NCBI GenBank assembly: GCA_964343365.1
Contig: CAYFJI010000007.1
Coordinates: 1 to 39,915, forward strand
DNA from: CAJXWH01 sp964343365
GTDB taxonomy: Bacteria > Pseudomonadota > Gammaproteobacteria > Arenicellales > UBA868
Direction of reading: 5' to 3'
Length of the DNA stretch: 39,915 nucleotides
Shown here: positions 8,263 to 15,690 of the stretch, piece after piece
How the letters are laid out: the number at the start of each line of letters is the position of its first letter
Numbering within the stretch: the first letter of the stretch is position 1
Notes under the pieces: model-generated
The model's database searches: none
What the model saw: the letters and a program-made list of their open reading frames with translations, nothing else
What the model was told of the DNA's origin: nothing
Program-made: the position numbers and the translations under genes

Positions 8263-8277
8263 TAGAATTATCTTCTA
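8263..8277. promoter_or_regulatory. Inverted repeat before the Irr-like gene, possible operator
   Basis: TAGAA (8263-8267), 5 nt, TTCTA (8273-8277) form a perfect short palindrome about 40 nt before the Irr-like start codon. Known Irr boxes (iron control elements) of Alphaproteobacteria have TTTAGAA/TTCTAAA-like half-sites, so this could be an autoregulatory site. The arms are only 5 bp and the region is AT-rich, so chance is a real alternative. Confidence 0.35.
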
Positions 8278-8315
8278 TTAGTCACATCGGCATCACTGAG
8301 TAGAGACGGTAAACA

Positions 8316-8729
8316 ATGAAGATCGCAACCGATATTGAAGGCGCCAAGATTCTTCGAGACTTGGGAATAGTGCCGACTTCGCAGCGCGTGCAACTAACAA
8401 AACTTGTATTAGAAAAGCATCAACATGTTACCGCAGAAACCTTGTACCAGAAGGCGATGCTAAGAGAGATACTGGTTTCAAGGGCAACTGTGTACAATAC
8501 ACTTAGTTTGTTGGTAGAAAAGGGTTTGTTGCGCGAATTAACGGTGGAAACAGGGCAAGTCTTTTTTGATTCCAATACGTTGCCGCACCACCATTTTTTT
8601 GATGTTGATAGCGGAGAGCTTACAGATATAAGAGTGGGTGAGGTTGATTCTATAAAAATTCCGGAATTGCCAGCTGGAAAGAGTGTTGCTGGGGTTCAAA
8701 TAGTAATTCGATTAAAATCAACTGGCTGA
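8316..8729 (+). CDS. Fur-family transcriptional regulator, Irr-like
   Basis: DNA-binding regulator of 137 residues. The winged-helix half contains TSQRVQLTKLVLE (21-33), VTAETLYQKA (38-47) and the recognition helix SRATVYNTLSLL (55-66). The dimerisation half reads FFDSNTLPHHHFFDVDSGEL (83-102), with the HHH triplet at 91-93, and ends with VIRLK. This HHH block followed by 'x-x-L-x-D-I' is characteristic of Irr, which senses iron via haem, rather than of ferric Fur. There is no CxxC structural-zinc motif and no N-terminal Cys-Pro haem regulatory motif. It likely controls iron or haem genes (inference). A candidate operator lies at 8263-8277, and tRNA-Thr starts 7 nt after the stop. Confidence 0.85.
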   Translation: MKIATDIEGAKILRDLGIVPTSQRVQLTKLVLEKHQHVTAETLYQKAMLREILVSRATVYNTLSLLVEKGLLRELTVETGQVFFDSNTLPHHHFFDVDSGELTDIRVGEVDSIKIPELPAGKSVAGVQIVIRLKSTG

Positions 8730-8736
8730 ATCAAAG

Positions 8737-8812
8737 GCCGGAGTAGCTCAGCTGGTAGAGCAATCGCCTCGTAAGCGATAGGTCGGAGGTTCAATCCCTC
8801 TCTCCGGCACCA
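8737..8812 (+). tRNA. tRNA-Thr (anticodon CGT)
   Basis: Acceptor GCCGGAG/CTCCGGC, D stem GCTC/GAGC, anticodon stem ATCGC/GCGAT around loop CTCGTAA (anticodon CGT, reads ACG), T arm GGAGG/CCTCT with loop TTCAATC, discriminator A and encoded CCA (8810-8812). It begins 7 nt after the stop of the Irr-like gene, with no room for its own promoter between them, so it is probably processed from a shared transcript or uses a promoter inside that gene. Confidence 0.96.
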
Positions 8813-8855
8813 ATCCTCGGCGCACAGCGTCGATAACATTGTCTTAGAGGAGAAC

Positions 8856-9788
8856 ATGAGAATACTAGTAACTGGCGGAGCAGGGTTCCTTGGTTCGCAT
8901 CTATGCGATCGACTAGTTGAGGATGGCTATGAGGTATTGTGTGTCGATAATTATTTTTCTGGCGCAAAGCACAATATTCAGCATCTTCTTGGAAATATTA
9001 AATTTGATTTTAGTCAGCATGACGTCACTTTTCCACTTTATGTAGAAGTTGATCAGATCTATCATTTAGCTTGTCCAGCATCTCCGGTTCATTATCAAAT
9101 AGATCCCGTTCAAACAGTAAAAACAAATGTTCACGGAGCGATTAATGTATTGGGTCTAGCGAAAAGAACACGATCCACTATATTGCAAGCTTCTACAAGC
9201 GAGGTTTATGGTGACCCTGAAATTCACCCACAACGCGAAAATTATTGGGGTAGGGTAAATCCGATAGGACCTCGAGCCTGTTACGATGAGGGCAAACGTT
9301 GTGCAGAAACATTATTTTTTGATTACCATCGTCAGCATCACGTTAACATTAAGGTTGCGCGTATTTTTAATACTTACGGACCAAGAATGCGTGAAAACGA
9401 TGGGCGTGTCGTGTCTAATTTTATTGTCCAAGCATTACGGAATGAGCCAATTACTATTTATGGAGATGGTAGTCAGACCCGGTCATTTTGTTATGTTGAT
9501 GACCTAATTTCGGGACTGATATCTCTAATGAATGGCCCAAAAGATTTTCATGGCCCTGTCAATTTGGGTAACCCAACGGAATTTACTGTTCAAGAGCTAG
9601 CTGACAAGGTTTTGGATATGGTTGGTTCAACCTCTAAGGTAACTTATCATCCTTTGCCTCAGGATGATCCTGTACAGCGTCGACCAGATATCACTCTTGC
9701 AGATGATGCACTTGACTGGCGGCCCACTATAAACCTAGAGACTGGCCTCCAGAAAACGATTTCTTATTTTGAGAAAATGCTCTTTTAG
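8856..9788 (+). CDS. UDP-glucuronate decarboxylase (UDP-xylose synthase), NAD-dependent SDR
   Basis: Extended short-chain dehydrogenase that would convert UDP-glucuronate to UDP-xylose. The NAD-binding motif TGGAGFLGSH is at 6-15, STSEVYGDP at 113-121 and the catalytic YDEGK at 143-147. The blocks YHLACPASPVHYQ, VARIFNTYGPRM and GDGSQTRSFCYVDDL are typical of UXS rather than of dTDP-glucose 4,6-dehydratase or UDP-glucose 4-epimerase. At 310 residues it is a cytosolic form without a membrane anchor. A strong GAGGAG SD precedes the ATG. It stands alone between tRNA-Thr and the lipid A acyltransferase gene, and a role in LPS or exopolysaccharide sugar supply is inferred. Confidence 0.88.
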   Translation: MRILVTGGAGFLGSHLCDRLVEDGYEVLCVDNYFSGAKHNIQHLLGNIKFDFSQHDVTFPLYVEVDQIYHLACPASPVHYQIDPVQTVKTNVHGAINVLGLAKRTRSTILQASTSEVYGDPEIHPQRENYWGRVNPIGPRACYDEGKRCAETLFFDYHRQHHVNIKVARIFNTYGPRMRENDGRVVSNFIVQALRNEPITIYGDGSQTRSFCYVDDLISGLISLMNGPKDFHGPVNLGNPTEFTVQELADKVLDMVGSTSKVTYHPLPQDDPVQRRPDITLADDALDWRPTINLETGLQKTISYFEKMLF

Positions 9789-9900
9789 GCAAGGTCATTA
9801 GTAACAGCTAGTTTCTTATAAATTACACCTTACTGACTCACATCCTGAGACACTATATCTGACATTATGTGAAGATTATTAACATATGAGGTCAGTGGTT

Positions 9901-10155
9901 ATGTCAGATTTTAAGGATTTTTGTGTTTGGTTTCTATCAATCGTGGCTACAACAATTACGTTATCGATACTTATTGAATATCTTATCAATCCAAGTTTTA
10001 ATGATATATATGCATACAGATTGGTAGCAGTGTCAGTCTTTTTTGGTACTGGAATTTTTCTTTTTTTTCGAGATTTATGTCACATTATATATTTTTGGAA
10101 ATATATTAAAGAAATTATTCATAATGACTACCGACACCCATTGGCTGAGTCTTGA
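9901..10155 (+). CDS. Possible small two-helix membrane protein, unknown function
   Basis: An 84-codon open frame starting at ATG 9901 with GAGG 9 nt upstream; an in-frame ATG at 9886 would add five residues but has no SD. It predicts two hydrophobic helices, about residues 6-29 (FCVWFLSIVATTITLSILIE) and 39-65 (around VAVSVFFGTGIFLFFRDL), and a short charged tail. I do not recognise a family. It overlaps the 3' end of the convergent acyltransferase gene by 41 nt. Signs for a real gene are the SD, the coherent two-helix topology and that it fills an otherwise empty gap; low AT-bias complexity keeps this uncertain. Confidence 0.4.
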   Translation: MSDFKDFCVWFLSIVATTITLSILIEYLINPSFNDIYAYRLVAVSVFFGTGIFLFFRDLCHIIYFWKYIKEIIHNDYRHPLAES

Positions 10156-11032
10156 AGCGTTTGTGCACCCAGAAATATTGATCTGGCGTATCTTCTATCA
10201 TAGATTCGATTGTTTGGTTCATGATGGTAGCGTCCTCCAATGGATCACCAGTTGGAAAATTTTTTATCGGTGCACTAAAACTAACCTTGAACCCTTTACC
10301 TTTAGGAAGAATTTCAGTTTTACAAGGTAGAACTATGGCGTTAGCAATTTTTGCTATTCGCGACAGCGTTGTCCATGTTGCAGCTCGTTGATTAAAAAAT
10401 GGGGCAAAGACGGATTTTTGGGAATGCCAATGAATGCCTGGATCTTGATCAGGAAGGTAATATAGAGGATGCCCGTTTCTTATCTGACGGATGATTGTTA
10501 AGGTACTGTTTTGCCTTTCTGTTATGATAGCTCCAAAACGACTCCGCCCACGGATAGTGAGCTTATTAATAAACGGATTTTTGTTCCGCTGGTACATACT
10601 TGTTATTGGGGAAATAGTTGAAAGATAAATACCACCAATTTCAAGTGCTACAAAATGTGGTGCCAGAAAAATAATATTGCTACCAGATTTTATTGCATCC
10701 TCGAAACATGCGAGATTCTCAACCTGGATTAATTTTTGAATATTTTTTTTGCTTGACCACCAATTGATGCCACTTGTAAGCGTTACCCTCGCGATATTTC
10801 TAAAAGTGTTTTTTGTGATTAGATCGATTTCATTGCTACTGTAGTGAGGGAAACATAAAGTTAAATTTTTTTTTGCAATGTTTCGACGTTTAGGAATCAA
10901 GAGATAGAACATGTCACCGAGGCCAGATCCTAGACGATAACTGATCGACAAAGGTAGCAAGCTCAAGACTCTAAGTATCGGAATCAAAAGCAAACTAATC
11001 CAGTATTTGTGTTGGAATTTGTTCGAATTCAC
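10115..11032 (-). CDS. Lipid A biosynthesis late acyltransferase (LpxL/HtrB family)
   Basis: Inner-membrane acyltransferase that adds a secondary acyl chain to lipid A. The 305 residues have an N-terminal hydrophobic anchor (about 12-30), the catalytic H(X4)E motif with H126 and E131 (APHFVALEIGG), YLPDQDPG (192-199), and the C-terminal signature QYFWVHKRFKTQP. The start codon is GTG at 11032 with no clear SD; no better start is near. It diverges from the SLC13 transporter gene. LpxL, LpxM and LpxP cannot be separated by eye, so no symbol is given. Confidence 0.9.
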   Translation of the reverse strand: MNSNKFQHKYWISLLLIPILRVLSLLPLSISYRLGSGLGDMFYLLIPKRRNIAKKNLTLCFPHYSSNEIDLITKNTFRNIARVTLTSGINWWSSKKNIQKLIQVENLACFEDAIKSGSNIIFLAPHFVALEIGGIYLSTISPITSMYQRNKNPFINKLTIRGRSRFGAIITERQNSTLTIIRQIRNGHPLYYLPDQDPGIHWHSQKSVFAPFFNQRAATWTTLSRIAKIANAIVLPCKTEILPKGKGFKVSFSAPIKNFPTGDPLEDATIMNQTIESMIEDTPDQYFWVHKRFKTQPMGVGSHYE

Positions 11033-11087
11033 TGTTTTTTGGTATCTTCACAAAGTAAGTTTTTGAGCCCATAGAGTAGTTTGTCTA

Positions 11088-13019
11088 TTGGTGTATGATA
11101 TAGTTAGTATTGTAGAGGCGTTTCGTGATGACGTCCTAAATATATTCTCACACTCTTTATTGAGGTTGTTCTTGACAGATCCTATATCGTTAACTGGCGA
11201 GATGGTCGCTTTAATAGCGATCCTGGGCTTTACTATATTTCTTTTTGTCAGTGAGGTGGTACGGGTGGATGTAGCTGCGATCAGCGCCATGGTTATTTTA
11301 GGTATTAGTGCGCTCATACCGGGTTACGCAGGATTAGTTTCACTTGATGACCTTTTTGTTGGTTTTTCCAGTAACGCAGTTATGGCAATAATTGCAGTCA
11401 TGATTATAGGCGCGGGTCTTGATAAGACAGGCGTAATGAGCCAGCTAGCCAACAAAATTTTAAAGCATGGGGGGCGTACTGAAGGCAAGATAATCACAAT
11501 CGTTTCGATTTCGGTTGGAACTATATCAAGTTTTATGCAGAATATCGGCGCAGCGGCATTGTTTTTGCCTGTCGTTTCTAGGATTGCTCGCCGCACTAAG
11601 TTGCCTGTTTCCCGACTACTAATGCCTATGGGGTTTTGTGCCATATTGGGTGGGACAGTGACGATGGTTGGATCTAGCCCTCTGATTGTACTTAATGATC
11701 TCATTCAATCCTCAAATGAAAATCTATTTTTGGAATTAGAAACATTTTCATTATTTTCTATTACTCCTATTGGCCTAGCACTTGTGGCAACTGGTATAGT
11801 TTACTTTACCTTACTTGGTCGTTTCGTTTTGCCTTTAGTCAAAGATAAACCTCAGGAATCGGGCAGTACATTAACGTACTTTCGTGAAGTATATGGAATT
11901 GAAGGCGAAGTTTATGAAACACGAGTCGGTAGCAACAGTGAGTTGATAGGCTCAAATCTTTCTGATATTGAGGAAGGAGGTCGGGAAGGATGGATAGTTG
12001 CGTTAAGAACACGTGGTGACTTGACTGTTGTTCCTCGGGGTGATTCTGAGATCGAATTAGGGACTGAACTAGCTATTATGGGCCGACATAGTTCGGTTGC
12101 TTCATTTTGCAGTGAGCATGGTCTTGAGTTGAAGCCTGAGCTCGATGTATTCAAGGAAATACTCAGCATTACAGCTGCCGGGATTGCAGAGTTTGTAATT
12201 CCTCCCGACTCAACGCTAATTGGAAAAACAATAAAAGAAATCTCCCTTAGGAGTCGTTATGGTGTGACAGCATTGGCTGTCTTCCGAATTAGTGAAATTA
12301 TAGATATTGATGTTGGTGATCTGATGTTGCAAGCGGGTGACACTCTTGTTCTTCACGGTCAGTGGAAAAGGTTTGGAGCCATTACTGAAGATCGCAAATT
12401 CATAGCAGTAACAGACTTTCCGAGGGAAGACATCCGTCCGAATAAATTGCCCTATGCATTAATATCATTCTTTTTAGCTCTGGGCCTTATTTTGTTTACT
12501 CATTTACCATTAGCATTAGCACTGATGGTTGGCGCATTAATTATGATCGTAACCGGCGTTTTGAGGATTGATGAAGCTTACAGAGCGATTGGATGGCAAA
12601 GCGTATTTTTGTTGGCAAGTCTCATCCCATTGGGAATAGCTTTTGAAACAACCAATACAGCAACATGGATAGCTCAACAGATTATTTCTTTTTTAGGAGA
12701 TGTTCCCGTATGGGTGGTTCAGGCAGTAATAGCTATTGTGGCGACAGTGTTCTCATTGATTATGTCTAATATTGGAGCAACGGTTTTGCTTGTGCCAATT
12801 GCAATCAATATTGCGATTGGGGTAGGAGGAGATCCAGCTGTTTTTGCTCTTACCGTGGCTTTGGCAACCTCCAACTCTTTTCTTATTCCGACACATCAGG
12901 TCAATGCTTTGATCATGGGGCCCGGAGGATACCGTGTAAAAGATTTTGCGCGCGCTGGTGGTATAATGACCGTTTTATTCCTGGTTGTGATGATAGCTAT
13001 GATTAATATCATTTTTTAG
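11088..13019 (+). CDS. SLC13-type anion:sodium symporter with two RCK_C (TrkA-C) domains
   Basis: Membrane transporter in the sulfate/dicarboxylate (ArsB/NhaD-like ion transporter) superfamily. Order: hydrophobic N-half (about 38-250) with MQNIGAAALFLPVV and GGTVTMVGSSPLIVLND; two soluble RCK_C domains (about 270-335 and 363-432); hydrophobic C-half (about 455-643) with SNIGATVLLVPIAIN and TSNSFLIPTHQVN. The central RCK pair probably binds a small regulatory ligand. The start is uncertain: TTG 11088 or GTG 11091 give an N-extension of about 38 residues, while ATG 11202 (residue 39) fits the usual family start. The substrate is not readable; sulfate or a carboxylate is likely. Its stop overlaps the convergent methyltransferase gene by 4 nt. 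Confidence 0.88.
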   Translation: MVYDIVSIVEAFRDDVLNIFSHSLLRLFLTDPISLTGEMVALIAILGFTIFLFVSEVVRVDVAAISAMVILGISALIPGYAGLVSLDDLFVGFSSNAVMAIIAVMIIGAGLDKTGVMSQLANKILKHGGRTEGKIITIVSISVGTISSFMQNIGAAALFLPVVSRIARRTKLPVSRLLMPMGFCAILGGTVTMVGSSPLIVLNDLIQSSNENLFLELETFSLFSITPIGLALVATGIVYFTLLGRFVLPLVKDKPQESGSTLTYFREVYGIEGEVYETRVGSNSELIGSNLSDIEEGGREGWIVALRTRGDLTVVPRGDSEIELGTELAIMGRHSSVASFCSEHGLELKPELDVFKEILSITAAGIAEFVIPPDSTLIGKTIKEISLRSRYGVTALAVFRISEIIDIDVGDLMLQAGDTLVLHGQWKRFGAITEDRKFIAVTDFPREDIRPNKLPYALISFFLALGLILFTHLPLALALMVGALIMIVTGVLRIDEAYRAIGWQSVFLLASLIPLGIAFETTNTATWIAQQIISFLGDVPVWVVQAVIAIVATVFSLIMSNIGATVLLVPIAINIAIGVGGDPAVFALTVALATSNSFLIPTHQVNALIMGPGGYRVKDFARAGGIMTVLFLVVMIAMINIIF

Positions 13020-13840
13020 CGTAACATTTGGATGCATTCCCAAGCCAGAATAATACGTTTTCGGTTGGCATTCCATCGGTAGCCTCCAATAAGCCCAGAG
13101 TTTCTTATTACTCTGTGACAAGGAATTAGATAAGAAATTGGATTATTTCCAATTGCGTTACCAACAGCCCGTGCGGATTTAGCATTACCGATGTTCAAGG
13201 CAAGCATTCCATAACTCACGCAACTGCCCATAGGTATCTTCAACAAAGCGCTCAACACTCGTGTTTGGAATACGTTGCCGAACAGGGAAAGTGGCAAGGC
13301 TTCTTTTTTTTTATATTTATACAGTAACGAGTCGATAGATCTTCCCTCAGTTATGGAGGCCGACGTTAGTCTTACTCCAGAAAAATAATGTTGCATCGTT
13401 TGAATGGCATTTTTGTCATTGTCGACAAAGGAGAACCAACATATTCGATCGGATTCCAATCCAATAAGGCAACGTCCAAAGCGGCTTTCCAAAAATTGAT
13501 AGTTAATGAGGGTAGTGTTTTTGTTGTCGAGAATCGAGTTTTTATGCATGATTCGAAGATTAATGGCAAACTGAGATTGATTATCTAATATTTCTTGATA
13601 ATCATAATCTTGTTGCAGTATTGAAGAATTCTTATTAGAAATAGCTTCACGGTAGTTTTTTTTTGCTAAGCATTTGAGTAATTCATGAGATCCAGTATTG
13701 CTCCATCTTCGAAACAGCCTTTCGCATTTGCTATACGGAACGCCGATACCGATAGATAGCTCTTCTAATTTCATTTCATGATAGTAGTGTTGATCCAGAT
13801 ATTTTACTGCTTTAGAGATTATGCAAAAATCTTCTAACAT
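13016..13840 (-). CDS. AraC-type HTH / methylated-DNA--protein-cysteine methyltransferase (Ada C-terminal-like)
   Basis: DNA repair protein that removes O6-alkyl groups from guanine by suicidal transfer to cysteine. Residues 7-70 resemble the AraC-type HTH of Ada; 71-110 form an Asn/Lys-rich linker; 112-185 form the RNase H-like subdomain; 186-272 form the catalytic domain with SARAVGNAIGNNPISYLIPC (222-241), then HRVIRNSG and GGYRW. C241 is the methyl acceptor. The N-terminal zinc/Cys phosphotriester domain of full Ada is absent, so it resembles the bifunctional HTH-MGMT proteins of about 280 residues. The second half of the HTH is poorly conserved. It converges on the SLC13 gene. Confidence 0.9.
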   Translation of the reverse strand: MLEDFCIISKAVKYLDQHYYHEMKLEELSIGIGVPYSKCERLFRRWSNTGSHELLKCLAKKNYREAISNKNSSILQQDYDYQEILDNQSQFAINLRIMHKNSILDNKNTTLINYQFLESRFGRCLIGLESDRICWFSFVDNDKNAIQTMQHYFSGVRLTSASITEGRSIDSLLYKYKKKEALPLSLFGNVFQTRVLSALLKIPMGSCVSYGMLALNIGNAKSARAVGNAIGNNPISYLIPCHRVIRNSGLIGGYRWNANRKRIILAWECIQMLR

Positions 13841-14210
13841 TAATTATAGCTTCTAGCTTGATTTAGAAGAAATAGTGGACCTTAAAAAACCATTAATAGA
13901 TAAGGCGACCAAAAAGTCATGATAAAGTTTGTTCATAATCAAATATTAGGTGAATAATCAGCTTTTAAACGTGAACAGTTTTATCGATGAGAAAAAACTC
14001 TATGGTTGAATGGGTGTGGTAACTTTGACGCACAAGTCGAAAGTGAGCCTTATTAAACAACAGCAAGCTGGAAATTCATCTACGATATTACGTCAGAAAC
14101 ATTTATTATTAACTTTAAAATATCATACAATAAAAAAAACCAGAAAAAAATTATTTTTTATGTATTTTTTTGCTCCTAATGTCCCTATTTATTCATTTCG
14201 AGGATGACCT
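13841..14210. other. Intergenic region, AT-rich, no gene supported
   Basis: A 370-nt gap between the divergently transcribed methyltransferase and oxidoreductase genes, probably holding both promoters. No convincing -35/-10 pair with good spacing stands out. A run of A and T tracts lies at about 14130-14170. A 65-codon open frame (14010-14207) has low-complexity composition and no recognisable motif, and is judged non-coding. Confidence 0.6.
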
Positions 14211-15155
14211 ATGGTTGACAAATTGCGTCTTGGTGTTGTGGGTGTTGGTCACCTTGGAGAAATTCATGCAGCTATTTATTCTCGAATGCCAAATGTTGAT
14301 TTAGTTGGGGTCGTTGACGTTGATTATGAAAGAGCTGCACAAATAGCCACCAAACACGGCTGTGATATTTTTGAACCAGGATCTTCCTTAATGAACAAAG
14401 TAGACGCGGTCAGTATTGCAGTACCTACTACATTCCATTGTGCTGTTGCTATGCCTATTTTATTGGATGGTATCCCAGTTTTGTTAGAGAAACCCATCGC
14501 ACATACTCTTGATGATGCACGTAAGATTGTTGAGACCGCAGCTTTAAAGGGGGTAATTTTACAAATTGGGCATTTGGAACGATTTAATGCTGGAGTCATT
14601 CGCTTGACACAAGAGCTTGATGAACCCCGTTTTATCGAGGTGCATAGGCTAGGTGAATTTGTGGAGCGTGCTAGTGATGTTGATGTTGTTACTGATCTGA
14701 TGATTCATGATATTGATATTGTGCTATCGTTGGTTTCCGCTAATCTAAAATATGTTTCAGCAGTAGGCACACCTGTAATTACCGATCATGTTGATATTGC
14801 GAATGCAAGGTTGGAGTTCCAAAATGGGGCAATAGCAAATGTGACCGCGAGTCGAGTTTCTAGGACGACTTTTAGGCGGATTCGCATCTTTGGCCGATCC
14901 TGTTACTTGGGCTTAAATTTTAAGAATCAGCAAATTGATGTCATGCGCCCGGGGCAAGCTCCTAGTGAGGGAGGGTTTTCGGAGATGGTGGCTGAAACAA
15001 TTGAAGTAGATCCACGCCCACCATTAGATGCTGAACTTGAACACTTTGTGCAATGTATTATCGAGTCTAAGACACCACTCGTTTCTGGAACTGAAGGTAT
15101 TCGAGCACTAGAGGTCGCGCATCAGGTAAGAATAAGAATAAACGATTCTTTGTAG
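14211..15155 (+). CDS. Gfo/Idh/MocA family oxidoreductase, GnnA-like (UDP-GlcNAc 3-dehydrogenase candidate)
   Basis: NAD(P)-dependent sugar dehydrogenase of 314 residues. The Rossmann motif GVGHLGEIHA is at 11-20, the family EKP at 93-95, and DLMIHDID (162-169) supplies the H/D residues used in catalysis. The stretches GHLERFNAGVI, FIEVHRLGEF and DHVDIANARLEF resemble GnnA-type proteins, which with the aminotransferase GnnB make 3-amino-GlcNAc for amide-linked lipid A. No GnnB-like gene is in this window, so that function is only a hypothesis. SD GAGG lies upstream of the ATG. Its stop overlaps the next gene's GTG by one base. Confidence 0.82.
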   Translation: MVDKLRLGVVGVGHLGEIHAAIYSRMPNVDLVGVVDVDYERAAQIATKHGCDIFEPGSSLMNKVDAVSIAVPTTFHCAVAMPILLDGIPVLLEKPIAHTLDDARKIVETAALKGVILQIGHLERFNAGVIRLTQELDEPRFIEVHRLGEFVERASDVDVVTDLMIHDIDIVLSLVSANLKYVSAVGTPVITDHVDIANARLEFQNGAIANVTASRVSRTTFRRIRIFGRSCYLGLNFKNQQIDVMRPGQAPSEGGFSEMVAETIEVDPRPPLDAELEHFVQCIIESKTPLVSGTEGIRALEVAHQVRIRINDSL

Positions 15156-15673
15156 TGTCTATTCGTCGAACCAAAGAGAGGATATTTTTTTTATTGCTGG
15201 CATTGTTTTTCAGTCAACAAATTTATTCATGTGGAGATATAAATAAGAGTTGGGAAAGCATGGAGAAGTCACGCATAAAACTTCACTCTGATTCTGGTCG
15301 AGATCATGAAGTGCTTGTGAAGCTTGCCCTTAATCCACATCAACGAAAGGCAGGTTTTCAACATATTTGTGGCGAATTAATTGATCAATGGGGAATTTTG
15401 TTCGTATTTCCATCTAACGTACGGACAATATTTCACATGCGAAATGTCGAAGAATCGTTAGGCTTAATATTTTTTCGAAAAGATGGGAAAATGATCGGAC
15501 TAACGATTATGTATCCCGAGAATCAGAGCCGATCTAATTATGTTTACCAAGTTAGACACAAGTTCAGGTATGCGTTAGAAATAAGCACTAATAAGATGAG
15601 AACTCTGGGACTGGATAAGGGTCAATGGAGTTTAGTCCTTGATTCTAAGTGGCATAAAAAGCGTGTTCAATGA
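15155..15673 (+). CDS. DUF192 family protein, probably exported
   Basis: 172 residues. The N-terminus has a basic head and hydrophobic core (about 10-24, FFLLLALFFSQQIYS), suggesting a signal peptide; C26 follows IYS, close to but not matching a lipobox, because Tyr is at -2. The DUF192 domain covers about 50-165: HQRKAGFQHI, WGILFVFPSN, IFHMRNVEESLGLIFFRKDG and a C-terminal MRTLGLDKG. The function of DUF192 is unknown. Start GTG overlaps the upstream TAG as TAGTG, which implies translational coupling with the oxidoreductase. Confidence 0.82.
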   Translation: MSIRRTKERIFFLLLALFFSQQIYSCGDINKSWESMEKSRIKLHSDSGRDHEVLVKLALNPHQRKAGFQHICGELIDQWGILFVFPSNVRTIFHMRNVEESLGLIFFRKDGKMIGLTIMYPENQSRSNYVYQVRHKFRYALEISTNKMRTLGLDKGQWSLVLDSKWHKKRVQ

Positions 15674-15690
15674 TTTTGAAGTGTTAGACT

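Noticed and set aside
14010..14207. 65-codon open frame before the Gfo/Idh gene
   Set aside because: Low-complexity Lys/Thr/Ser-rich product, no family resemblance, no SD; it ends 3 nt before the real gene and is probably leader sequence.
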